The notes under the pieces: generated by a model
The model's input: the letters and a program-made list of their open reading frames with translations, nothing else
The model's database searches: none
What the model was told of the DNA's origin: nothing
In this document: in pieces, positions 24,691-32,894 of the stretch
How the letters are laid out: every line of letters starts with the position of its first letter
How positions within the stretch are numbered: position 1 is the stretch's first letter
Position numbers and translations under genes: made by a program
NCBI RefSeq assembly: GCF_001263175.1
Contig: NZ_CP012332.1
Coordinates: forward strand, 304,001 to 368,000
Length of the DNA stretch: 64,000 nucleotides
Source of the DNA: Vulgatibacter incomptus
GTDB lineage: Bacteria > Myxococcota > Myxococcia > Myxococcales > Vulgatibacteraceae
Direction of reading: 5' to 3'

Positions 24691-25691
24691 TCAGTCCATC
24701 CCGTCCGCGGGAGGGCAGGAACTCGCTGGATCGACGTCCGCGGGCATGACTCCCTCGGGCAGCCGAACGGCGCCAAACGTCGAGCCGGCCAATGGTAGCG
24801 GAGCAGGCTTCGTGGTCGCTCCCCGCGCGGTACCGCAGAAGAGGTCGTCGCTCACTGTGTCGGAGGTGAGCTCGATGTTGGCCTCGATTGTGCGAGGGCT
24901 GATGGGATTGCCGCACGCGTCGATCAGAGCGCCCTCGAAGGCGGCGCGAAACGATCCGCTTGAGTCCATCTCGACCCCGTGAAGCAGGACTGGATCGCCG
25001 ACTGGCGCGAACGGAGCCGGGCATGGCGAAGCGGCCGACCGGGAGCTGGCGAGAGGCTGCAACGAGAAATTCATCATGCACGCGCCAGGCGGGCAGGTGT
25101 TTCCGGTCCCGAGAGTCATGTCGATGCTGGCTTCGAAATAGATGGGTGTCGCAGGGGCTAGGCTCGTGGCCAACGCAATGAGGAATCGGCCGTTCAGGTC
25201 GGGCACGACGCGAAGCTCTCCGCCCGAGCCTCCCGTCTCTCCACCGCCGCCCGCGCCTCCATCGCCCCAACGCCACCGTGGCCACCGGAGCCCCCCGAAC
25301 CCCCAATGCCGCCGGTGCCGCCGGTGCCGTCCAAGCCGCCAGCTCCGCCGGTGTCGCCACCGCCGCTTGCGCCGCACATCGTGATCGCAGCCCGTTCGTA
25401 GCACCGAAGGTGGGCGTCGCGCTTCGAGGCGCATTCGACCGGATCACATCTCTCGGACGCGGTGCCAGTGCACTCGCTGCATGCGACGATCGAGGCCTGA
25501 TACGACTCCTCACAGACCTCGTACCTGGCGCTCAGCAGGCAGGCGGCGCACTCGCGCGAGGACGCCAACGCCTCGGTCTCGCAGGCGAGGCGGTTCGATA
25601 CCGAGCCCGAGCTGCCGTCGGCACAGCCGAGGCCCGACGAGAGCAGCACGACCGCAAACGACAAGTGCGCCCACCGGATATCCAACGTCAT
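24691..25691 (-). pseudogene. cysteine-rich, glycine-repeat lipoprotein, interrupted by a frameshift
   Basis: The 5' part starts at the ATG at 25691 (ribosome site GGAGGGGAAG) and encodes a lipoprotein signal ending SSGLGC. A cysteine-rich domain follows (ECAACLLSARYEVC, then ACSECTG) and a glycine tract (GGTGGIGGSGGSGGHGG). The continuation (GDGGAGGGGETGGSGG, then VVPDLNGRFLIALATS) is in another frame and ends at 24691. The frames join if one G is added to the minus-strand GGGG run at 25265-25268. The C-terminal part is a beta-rich secreted domain (IYFEASIDMTLGTGNTCPPG). The domain plan resembles many myxobacterial surface lipoproteins. Either a sequencing error or slippage in the glycine tract explains the break. 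No function is known. Confidence 0.6.
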
Positions 25692-25893
25692 CGAACTTCC
25701 CCTCCCTTGCGCCCGGAGCACGGCCCCCCAGTGGCGGCGTCAGCCTAGATGAACGCGAGGCAAAGCGCGACCGAGCGCTGTGCGCGTGGGCCGTCACGGC
25801 CGCATACCTCCGCGTTAGCGCCCTCCACGACGAAATCCAGGAACACCCGCACCTTCGGCAAGGCCTGCCGGCAGCTGCTGGCCCGGGCTTCGC

Positions 25894-27312
25894 CTACGTG
25901 CTCGGGCGCGCGGCGCTCGGGCCGCGGGCGAGGGACGCCGTCGCGGCGAGGAGGCCGGTGGCGGCGCCGACGAGGGAGGAGAGGGCGAGGCCCTTCGCTG
26001 CGGCGGCAGGGGCGGTGGAGCCGCCGCTCGCGGCGAGGAAGGCGGCGCCCCCGACGGCGTTGCCGACGAGGAGGCCGGTGACCCGCATGGACGCGAGGAG
26101 GCCGCCGGCGGTGCCGAGGCGCTCGGCCCGTACGGAGCCCATGACGGCGCTGTTGTTGGGCGACTGGAAGGTCCCGATCGCGAGGCCCAGGCCGCCCAGG
26201 AGGGCGGCGACGGTGACGGCGTCGGCGACGGCGTCGTGGACGGCGAAACGGAGGAGGACGAGGACCACGGCAGCCAGGATGGCGCCGGTGGAGGCGATGC
26301 CGCGGGTCGAGTGGAGGCGGTCGGAGAGCCAGCCCGAGAAGGGCGAGACCACGGCGAGAACGACGGGGAGCGACGTGAGGACGAGGCCCATTTCGGTGGT
26401 GGAGAGGCCGAGGGCACGCGTCAGGTAGAAGGGCATCACCAGGTTCACCGCGCCCAGGGTGACGAAGACGAGGAAGCCCGCCGCGGCGCTGCCGGTGAAG
26501 AGGCGGTTGCGGAAGAGCCCGAGGTCGATCACGGGAGCCCGAACCCGCTTCTCGACGATCAGGAAGGCGATCAGCAAGCCGAGGGAGAGGGCGAGGAGGG
26601 CGCCGCTCTTCGCGCTCCACACCCCCCACACGTGGACCTGGGTGAGCAACAGCATCAGCGCGGTGAGGAAGAGGCCCAGGAGGATCGAGCCGGCGACGTC
26701 GAAGCGCTCCTTCGAAAGGGCGGCGGCGGGGACGGCGCGGCTGGCGACGAAGGCGGCGACGAACGAGATCGGGACGTTGGGCAGGAAGATCCAATGCCAG
26801 GAGAGCGCGCCGATGATGAAGCCGCCGACCGCGGGGCCTGCGGCGAGGCCGGCGCTGACGGCGAGGCCGACCAGTCCCAGGACCCGTCCCCGCTGGGCCG
26901 GCGGATACGCGGCCGTGAGGATCGCCGGGCCGGCGGCGTTCATCATCGCCCCGCCAACGCCCTGCACGACCCGGGCGATCACGAGCGGGATCACGCTGCC
27001 GGAGAGGGCGCACGCGCCGCTGGCGATGCCGAAGACGAGGAGTCCCGTCGTGTAGACGCGCCGCTGGCCGATGACGTCGACGAGGCGGCCGGCGTTGAGG
27101 AGGAGGGCGGAGAGGGCGAGGAGGTAGGAGAGGACGACCCACTCGACCTGGCCCAGATCGGCCCCGAAATCCCGGGCCAGGGTGGGGAGCGCGATGTTGA
27201 CCACGCTGGCGTCGAGCGTGCTCATGAAGGTGCCGATGGCGACCGCCGCGAAGGCCACGTGGCGGCTGGGGTTGCCCTCGGGAGGGCTCGGCATCGACTT
27301 CGGGGGTGGCAT
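25894..27312 (-). CDS. MFS transporter, DHA2 (EmrB/QacA) drug-efflux type
   Basis: About 472 residues from the ATG at 27312; ATG 27294 or TTG 27351 are possible, and none has a strong ribosome site. The first helix carries the DHA2 signature GTFMSTLDASVVNIALPTLA, and motif A follows as GRLVDVIGQRRVY. Motif C is the segment VGLAVSAGLAAGPAVGGFI, and 14 TM segments can be counted. The protein should export hydrophobic toxic compounds in exchange for protons across the inner membrane. The C-terminus is alanine-rich and short. There is no adjacent TetR/MarR regulator and no EmrA-like partner. It diverges from accD. Confidence 0.88.
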   Translation of the reverse strand: MPPPKSMPSPPEGNPSRHVAFAAVAIGTFMSTLDASVVNIALPTLARDFGADLGQVEWVVLSYLLALSALLLNAGRLVDVIGQRRVYTTGLLVFGIASGACALSGSVIPLVIARVVQGVGGAMMNAAGPAILTAAYPPAQRGRVLGLVGLAVSAGLAAGPAVGGFIIGALSWHWIFLPNVPISFVAAFVASRAVPAAALSKERFDVAGSILLGLFLTALMLLLTQVHVWGVWSAKSGALLALSLGLLIAFLIVEKRVRAPVIDLGLFRNRLFTGSAAAGFLVFVTLGAVNLVMPFYLTRALGLSTTEMGLVLTSLPVVLAVVSPFSGWLSDRLHSTRGIASTGAILAAVVLVLLRFAVHDAVADAVTVAALLGGLGLAIGTFQSPNNSAVMGSVRAERLGTAGGLLASMRVTGLLVGNAVGGAAFLAASGGSTAPAAAAKGLALSSLVGAATGLLAATASLARGPSAARPST

Positions 27313-27468
27313 GTCGCGCGATCGATCGCCTCGGAGGAGGGGCCCCTCCAACCTATGCCATTTCCTCGACTTTCCCGGCCCCTGGACGGGTTTTCCCGCG
27401 GCTCGGCCCGGTTCTTCGACGCAGTGCGGATTGAACCGCGACCGGAGCCGTTGTAAAGACGCGCCCCT

Positions 27469-28322
27469 ATGGCCTGGTTCCGGAAGGAAAAGCAGAAGGT
27501 CGCCCCCCGACGGGGACGGACCCGCGAAGCCGAGCGAGCCGCATGGAGGGCCTCTGGTCCAAGTGCGACGGCTGTGGCGAGATCGTCTACCGCCCCGACC
27601 TGGAGAAGGCGTGGAACGTCTGCCTGGTCTGCGGCCACCACGGGGTGCTCCCCGCGCGGCGGCGGCTCGAGCTCGTCCTCGACGAGGGCTCCTTCGAGGA
27701 GCACGACGTCGGCCTCGCGCCCAAGGACCCGCTCCAGTTCTCCGACTCGAAGAAGTACCGCGATCGCGCGCGCCAGACCCACAAGGCGCTCGGCGAGCGC
27801 GACGCCTTCATCAGCGGGGTCGGGCGGATCGACGGGAAGCAGGTGTCGGTCGGCACGTTCAACTTCGCGTTCATGGGCGGCTCCATGGGCTCGGTGGTGG
27901 GCGAGAAGGTCACCCGGGTCTTCGAGCGCGCCATCGACCTGCGCTGCCCGGCGATCGTCTTCTCCTCGTCCGGCGGCGCCCGGATGCAGGAGGGCATCTA
28001 CTCGCTGATGCAGATGGCGAAGACCTCCGCCGCGATCGCCCGCTTCCGCGAGACGGCGCAGCCCTACATCAGCGTGATGCTCCACCCGACCACGGGCGGC
28101 GTGGCCGCCTCCTTCGCGTGGCTCGGCGACGTGATCATGGCGGAGCCCAAGGCGCTGATCGGCTTCGCGGGACCGCGGGTCATCGAGCAGACCATCCGGC
28201 AGAAGCTCCCTGAGGGCTTCCAGCGCTCGGAGTTCCTGCTCGACCACGGGATGATCGACATGATCGTTTCGCGCAAGGAGATGCGCGAGAGGCTCGCCGC
28301 GGTCATCGGGCTCCTCGGCTAG
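27469..28322 (+). pseudogene. accD: acetyl-CoA carboxylase carboxyltransferase beta subunit, frameshifted near its N-terminus in this sequence
   Basis: The canonical AccD N-terminus MAWFRKEKQKVAP starts at 27469. The body, from MEGLWSKCDGCGEIVYRPDL, is in another frame and runs from about 27507 to 28322. Adding one C to the C6 run at 27503-27508 joins them into a normal-length protein of about 284 residues. The body is intact: a zinc ribbon (CDGC...CLVCGHH), FAFMGGSMGSVVGEK, VFSSSGGARMQEG, and LIGFAGPRVIEQTI. The enzyme moves carboxyl groups from biotin to acetyl-CoA with AccA for fatty acid synthesis. As the gene is essential in most bacteria, a real inactivation is unlikely; either the missing base is an error or translation starts at ATG 27543. 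The YkgJ-type gene starts right after its stop. Confidence 0.85.
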
Positions 28323-28619
28323 GTGGAGTGCACGTGCTGCGGGGCGTGCTGCGTCGCTCCGGACATCGCGGCCCTCGACAAGCCGCTCGGCGTCCGCTGC
28401 AGGCACCTGGGCGACGACAACCTCTGCACGATATACGAGTCGAGGCCGCAGATCTGCCGCGACTACGCGGCGGACGCGCTCTGTGAGCGGATCGCGGCGC
28501 CGAGCCTGCACGAGCGCGTGGAGCGCTACCTCACGGAGTTCGGCCTCCTCGACGAGGCGCGAGCGAACGCCGGGGCGAGCTCGATGCGCCAGGCTCGCGG
28601 GCTGCCGATCCTCGGATAG
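28323..28619 (+). CDS. YkgJ-type cysteine-cluster (zinc/iron-chelating) protein
   Basis: 98 residues from a GTG that directly follows the accD stop. The cysteine pattern ECTCCGACCVAP ... VRCRHL ... LCTIYESRPQICRDYA is the CxxCCxxCC/CxxY..RPxxCR signature of the YkgJ/CxxCxxCC family, which binds a metal cluster of unknown role. It also lies 8 bases before folC, so accD, this gene and folC form one operon. It is small for the family but appears complete, with a helical C-terminus (ERVERYLTEFGLL). Confidence 0.8.
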   Translation: MECTCCGACCVAPDIAALDKPLGVRCRHLGDDNLCTIYESRPQICRDYAADALCERIAAPSLHERVERYLTEFGLLDEARANAGASSMRQARGLPILG

Positions 28620-28627
28620 AAGGGGAC

Positions 28628-29914
28628 ATGACGAAGGTCGAAGAGCTCCTGGCCACCCTCCCGCAGAGCTCGATCCACCTCGGGCTCGAGCGGATCACGG
28701 CGGCCTGCCAGGCCCTCGGCGACCCGCAGGGCCGCTTCGATTCGGTGCTCGTCGCCGGGACGAACGGCAAGGGCTCGACCTGCGCCTTCCTCGCCTCGGC
28801 CCTTGCCCGCACCGGCCGGAAGGTGGGCCTGTACACGAGCCCCCACCTCGTCTCCTTCCGGGAGCGGATCCGCATCGACGGCGCACCGATCTCTTCTGAG
28901 GCGCTGGAGCGCGCCGGGGCGAGGCTGCGCGCGGTGTGGCCGCCCTTCGGTGACCATCCAGACGCGCTCACCTATTTCGAGGCCGCCACCGCGCTCGCCT
29001 TCGAGGCCTTCGCCCAGGCGGGCGTGGAGATCGCCGTCCTCGAGGTGGGGCTAGGCGGGCGCCTGGACGCCACCAACGTACCGGGCACCCGGCTCTGCGC
29101 CACGGCGATCACCCGGATCGGCTTCGACCACATGGAGTACCTGGGGACGACACTGGACGCGATCGCCGGCGAGAAGGCGGCGATCGCGAGGTTCGGCGTC
29201 CCGATGGTGGTGGCGCCGCAACCCGACGAGGCGATGGAGGCGATCCGGCGCAAGGCCGAGACCGTCTCCGCGCCCCTGGTGGAGGTAGGCCGGGACGCCG
29301 CCCTGGTCAGGGCCCATGGGGGCCTCGAGTATCGAGGGCCCGATTGGGCGCTCGAGGGGCTCACCTTGGGGCTCGCTGGCGAGCATCAGCTCCAGAACGC
29401 GGCGGTCGCCGTGGCGGTGCTGGAGGCCGCCGTGCCGCGCCTGGGCGCAGGTCCGGACGAAGCTCGCGAAGGCCTTGCCGAGGCGCGCTGGCCGGGGCGC
29501 CTCGAGGTGATCTCCGCCGCTTGGGGGGAGCGCCCGCGCGTGATCCTGGACGGCGCCCACAACCCGGACGGAGCCCTGGCCCTCGCGGAGTCGTTCCCTC
29601 GCCTGTGGCCCGGCGTGCGGCCGCAGGTCGTCTTCGGCGTGCTCGGAGACAAGGATCGCCTCCCCATGATGCGGGCGATCTTCCCGCTGGCCGGCGAGGT
29701 CCACCTCTGCCTGCCGCCGAGCCCTCGCGCGGTGCCCACCGAGACGCTCGCGCAGGAGGCCGCTTCGTTCAGCGCGAGGCTGCACCTGCACCCGAGCCCG
29801 GAGAGCGCCCTGGAGGCCGCCAGCTCCCTCGCCGGCCCGGCGGGCACGGTGCTCGTCTGCGGCTCCCTCTACCTCGTAGGAGCGATTCGCGGCCTGATCT
29901 GCGGCGCCCCCTGA
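28628..29914 (+). CDS. folC: bifunctional folylpolyglutamate/dihydrofolate synthase
   Basis: 428 residues, normal length. The P-loop VAGTNGKGSTCAFLA lies at 42-56, followed by GLYTSPHLVSFRERIRIDG. The Mur-ligase middle motifs VLEVGLGGRLDATN and ITRIGFDHMEYLGTTL are present, and the C-terminal domain begins ILDGAHNPDGALALA. The enzyme adds glutamate to dihydropteroate and to reduced folates using ATP. Following accD, as in many proteobacteria (accD-folC), it is translated from ATG 28628. No change in key residues is visible. Confidence 0.95.
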   Translation: MTKVEELLATLPQSSIHLGLERITAACQALGDPQGRFDSVLVAGTNGKGSTCAFLASALARTGRKVGLYTSPHLVSFRERIRIDGAPISSEALERAGARLRAVWPPFGDHPDALTYFEAATALAFEAFAQAGVEIAVLEVGLGGRLDATNVPGTRLCATAITRIGFDHMEYLGTTLDAIAGEKAAIARFGVPMVVAPQPDEAMEAIRRKAETVSAPLVEVGRDAALVRAHGGLEYRGPDWALEGLTLGLAGEHQLQNAAVAVAVLEAAVPRLGAGPDEAREGLAEARWPGRLEVISAAWGERPRVILDGAHNPDGALALAESFPRLWPGVRPQVVFGVLGDKDRLPMMRAIFPLAGEVHLCLPPSPRAVPTETLAQEAASFSARLHLHPSPESALEAASSLAGPAGTVLVCGSLYLVGAIRGLICGAP

Positions 29915-29959
29915 ACGAGGGGCCTTTGCCGCGGTGCGTAGTCCCTTAGATTCCATGGG

Positions 29960-31249
29960 GTGCGGCACCTCACCGACGCGGTAGCACCGGCGGAGCTCAC
30001 GGTCGACGACGTCGAGTTCAAGTCGCTATACCGAAAGACCGAATACGAGGCGCAGACCAGCGACGGATGGACGCTGGTCGTCACGCGCTACCAGCCGGTG
30101 CCTCGGCCGTTCTTCCAGCCGATCTTCGGAGAGCCCCTGCTGCTCGTCCACGGCTTCTGCCAGAACCGGCACGCGTGGACGAGCGGGCAGTTCGTGAAGA
30201 ACCTGCTCTTCTTCGGCGCGGACATCCACATCCTCGAGCTGAGGGGCCACGGCAAGAGCTCCCGCGAGCTCCAGCTCCGACGCTCGCAGGCGGCCGGGCT
30301 GCCGCCGCCGGCGGACCTCGACTACGCGTGGGACATCGACAGCTACTTCCTCCACGACCTGCCTGCGGCGGTGGGGGCGGTGAAGGCCGTCACCGGGCGC
30401 GAGAGGATCTTCTTCTGCGGGCACTCGATGGGCGGGATGATCGGCTATGGCTATGCCGGGCTCCACGACGACTTCGAAGGGATCGTCACCATCGGCGCGT
30501 CGTCGGAGATGGGGAAGGGCTTCCCGCTCCTCAGGCTGATCGCGGCGGCGGAGCCCTTCCTCGGCGGCGCGATCGACGGCGGACTCGCCGCGGGCAACGT
30601 GGCCCGCCAGGCCTCGCACGTGTTGACCGGGTTCGCAGGTCGTTCGTTGCGGCGCACGGGCCTTCATGCGCTCGCGGACCGCGTGGGCCCGGCGTCGCTT
30701 CCGCCGACTCCGTACTCGTTCCGGTATCTGCCGACGGACGACCTGGTCCGGTGGGTGGAGTCCGCGTTCACCACGGGGCGGTACTCGACCTTCCGGGAGA
30801 TCACCGCCTTCCTCACGATCCTCGCGAACCCCTCCCGGGCCACCTCCGACGACGTGAGGTGGCTGATGCGCCACGGCGTCGAGCGAGAGCCCCGCGGCGT
30901 CGTCACGCAGTTCGCCCGGTGGATCCGGCGGCGCGACCTCGTCTGCTACCGCACGGGCTACGACTTCAAGAGCGGCTTCGGGAACATCACGGTGCCGATG
31001 GCGATCATCTTCGGCGACCTCGACAAGCTCGCGTCGATGAAGAGCACCGCGGGCATCTACCGGCGCGCGCGATCCGAATACCTTCTCTGGCGCCCGGTGA
31101 AGGGGAACAGCCACGTGGAGCTCACCATGGGGCACGACATCCGGCAGATCTGCTACGACATCAAGAACCTGATCGACTTCGCCAGGAAGCACCGCGGCAG
31201 GCGGCCTTCGCTGCCCCGTCTCGAGGGGGACGCTTCGCCGCGCAGGTAG
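29960..31249 (+). CDS. alpha/beta hydrolase fold protein
   Basis: 429 residues from a GTG. The N-terminus EYEAQTSDGWTLVVTRYQP precedes the oxyanion region LLLVHGFCQNRHAWTSG. The nucleophile elbow is GHSMGGMIGYG, and the acid and histidine are probably in IIFGDLDKLAS and GNSHVELTMG. The layout (about 100 residues of lid/cap between the elbow and the acid) resembles lipase-type and PHA-synthase-related hydrolases. There is no signal peptide, so it is probably cytoplasmic or membrane-associated. It is 45 bases downstream of folC. The substrate is unknown. Confidence 0.78.
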   Translation: MRHLTDAVAPAELTVDDVEFKSLYRKTEYEAQTSDGWTLVVTRYQPVPRPFFQPIFGEPLLLVHGFCQNRHAWTSGQFVKNLLFFGADIHILELRGHGKSSRELQLRRSQAAGLPPPADLDYAWDIDSYFLHDLPAAVGAVKAVTGRERIFFCGHSMGGMIGYGYAGLHDDFEGIVTIGASSEMGKGFPLLRLIAAAEPFLGGAIDGGLAAGNVARQASHVLTGFAGRSLRRTGLHALADRVGPASLPPTPYSFRYLPTDDLVRWVESAFTTGRYSTFREITAFLTILANPSRATSDDVRWLMRHGVEREPRGVVTQFARWIRRRDLVCYRTGYDFKSGFGNITVPMAIIFGDLDKLASMKSTAGIYRRARSEYLLWRPVKGNSHVELTMGHDIRQICYDIKNLIDFARKHRGRRPSLPRLEGDASPRR

Positions 31250-31278
31250 CGCCGCGGCCGCCGTGGTAGCTTGGCTCT

Positions 31279-32883
31279 GTGAGATCGTGGACGATCGGGT
31301 TGGTCTTCATCGCGTGGAGCGCGTCGGCAGCGGTGCAGGAGAACGTGCTCGGCGCGATCCGGACGCGCTCGACCGCCGACGGGACGTGGGTCGAGCTGAC
31401 CGGGTCCCTGCCGCCGAGCTTCACGACCTCCTCGTTGCCGGACAAGCTGGTCGTCGACATCGCGGGGTCGCGCCTGGGGCCGGGGGTGAGCGAATCGCCG
31501 GGCAAGGGGCTGGTGCGCGCCGTCAAAGGCGAGGCGACCGGTGGCGGCGTTCGCATCGTGATCGATCTCGAGGAGGACGCGGAAGCGACGCTCTCCACCA
31601 GGGGGAACGTTCTGGTGGTCGCCGTGGCGCCGGGGGTTGCGCGAGCTGCCGCCGAGGCGAAGCGCAGGCAGGCCGAGGCCGATCGGCTCGCGGCGGAGGA
31701 AGGGGCGCGGAAGCAGGCGGAGGCGACTCGGCACGCTGAGGCGGAAGCTACGCGGATGAAGGCCGAGGCCGACCGGATCGCGGCCGCGGAATCGGCGCGC
31801 CAACAGGCGGAGGCCGACCGCCTCGTGGCAGCGGAAGCGGCACGCCAGCAAGCGGAGGTCGACCGTCTAGCGGCAGCGGAAGCGGCGCGCAGGCAGGCGG
31901 AGGCCGACCGCCTAGCGGCAGCGGAAGCGGCGCGCAGGCAGGCGGAGGCCGACCGCCTAGCGGCAGCGGAAGCGGCGCGCAGGCAAGCAGAGGCCGACCG
32001 CCTCGCTGCGGCGGAAGAAGCACGCCAGCAGGCAGAGGCCGACCGTCTCGCTACGGCGGAAGCGGCCCGCCGGCAGGCGGAGGCCGACCGCCTCGTGGCA
32101 GCGGAAGCGGCGCGCAGGCAGGCGGAGGGCGACCGCCTCGCGGCAGCGGAAGCGGCGCGTAGGCAGGCGGAGTCCGACCGGGCCGCGGCAGCGGAAGCGG
32201 CGCGTAGGCAGGCGGAGTCCGACCGGGCCGCGGCGGCGGAAGCGGCGCGCCAGCAGGCGGAGGCCGACCGCCGCGCAGCGGCAGAGGCAGCGCGTAGGCA
32301 GGCGGAAGCCGATCGCCTCGCAGCGGCGGAGGCCGCCCGTAGGCAGGCAGAAGCCGATCGGCTCGCTGCGGAAGAGGCCGCGCGCAGGCGAGCGGAGGCC
32401 GATCGTCTCGCTGCGGCGGAAGTGGCGCACGCGCAAGCCGAGGCCGTCCGAGTCGCGGCGGCGGAATCGCCCCGCCGGCAGGCGGAGGACGCCCGTATCG
32501 CCGAGGTCGCGCTCCACGCCGCGCCCACTCCGACCCCCGCCCCTCCCTCCCGCCACGGCGGCCCGGCAGAGATCAGCCACCTGGCGTTCCGTCCCACCGA
32601 CGAGGGCGCCCGAATCACGATCCGGCACGACTCGCCGCCGGTCTGGCGGGTCGAGGAGCGAAAGGGCCTCCTGCTCCTCACCCTCGAGAACAGTCGGATC
32701 CCGCGGCCGAACGATAGGAGGCCCATCGACGCGAGCTTCTTCGGTACCGTCGTGGGCCTGATCCGGCCGGTGGAGGACCACGCCGACCACGCCGTCCGCG
32801 TGGAGATCGCCCTTCGGAAACCGAACGCCCGCTACGAGATCACCCAGGACGACGAGGGGCTCGTCCTCGACTTTTCGCGATAG
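31279..32883 (+). CDS. AMIN-domain protein with long repetitive coiled coil
   Basis: 534 residues from the GTG at 31279. A signal peptide (MRSWTIGLVFIAWSASAAV) leads to an AMIN-like domain (about 22-118: VELTGSLPPSFTT, KLVVDIAGSRLG, VRIVIDLEEDAEATL). Eighteen 15-residue repeats of the type QAEADRLAAAEAARR fill residues 131-400 and should form one continuous helix or coiled coil. A second AMIN-like beta domain (about 430-534: GARITIRHDSP, VRVEIALRKPNARYEI) ends the protein. AMIN domains target peptidoglycan or the secretin/amidase machinery, so this is probably a periplasm-spanning tether, with TolA as a loose analogue. It sits immediately upstream of lptD. The function is not known. Confidence 0.7.
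   Translation: MRSWTIGLVFIAWSASAAVQENVLGAIRTRSTADGTWVELTGSLPPSFTTSSLPDKLVVDIAGSRLGPGVSESPGKGLVRAVKGEATGGGVRIVIDLEEDAEATLSTRGNVLVVAVAPGVARAAAEAKRRQAEADRLAAEEGARKQAEATRHAEAEATRMKAEADRIAAAESARQQAEADRLVAAEAARQQAEVDRLAAAEAARRQAEADRLAAAEAARRQAEADRLAAAEAARRQAEADRLAAAEEARQQAEADRLATAEAARRQAEADRLVAAEAARRQAEGDRLAAAEAARRQAESDRAAAAEAARRQAESDRAAAAEAARQQAEADRRAAAEAARRQAEADRLAAAEAARRQAEADRLAAEEAARRRAEADRLAAAEVAHAQAEAVRVAAAESPRRQAEDARIAEVALHAAPTPTPAPPSRHGGPAEISHLAFRPTDEGARITIRHDSPPVWRVEERKGLLLLTLENSRIPRPNDRRPIDASFFGTVVGLIRPVEDHADHAVRVEIALRKPNARYEITQDDEGLVLDFSR
31669..32478 (+). repeat. 18 tandem 45-bp coding repeats
   Basis: Eighteen in-frame units of 45 bases encode the QAEADRLAAAEAARR repeat of the AMIN-domain protein. 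Units 5-7 are nearly identical at the DNA level, whereas the first four and last four have drifted. Such an array can expand or contract by slipped pairing without changing the frame. Confidence 0.9.
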
Positions 32884-32894
32884 CCGACGCCTCC

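Noticed and set aside
31669-32478. Tandem 45-bp repeats as a possible CRISPR array
   Set aside because: The units are contiguous without spacers and keep one coding frame for a coiled coil.
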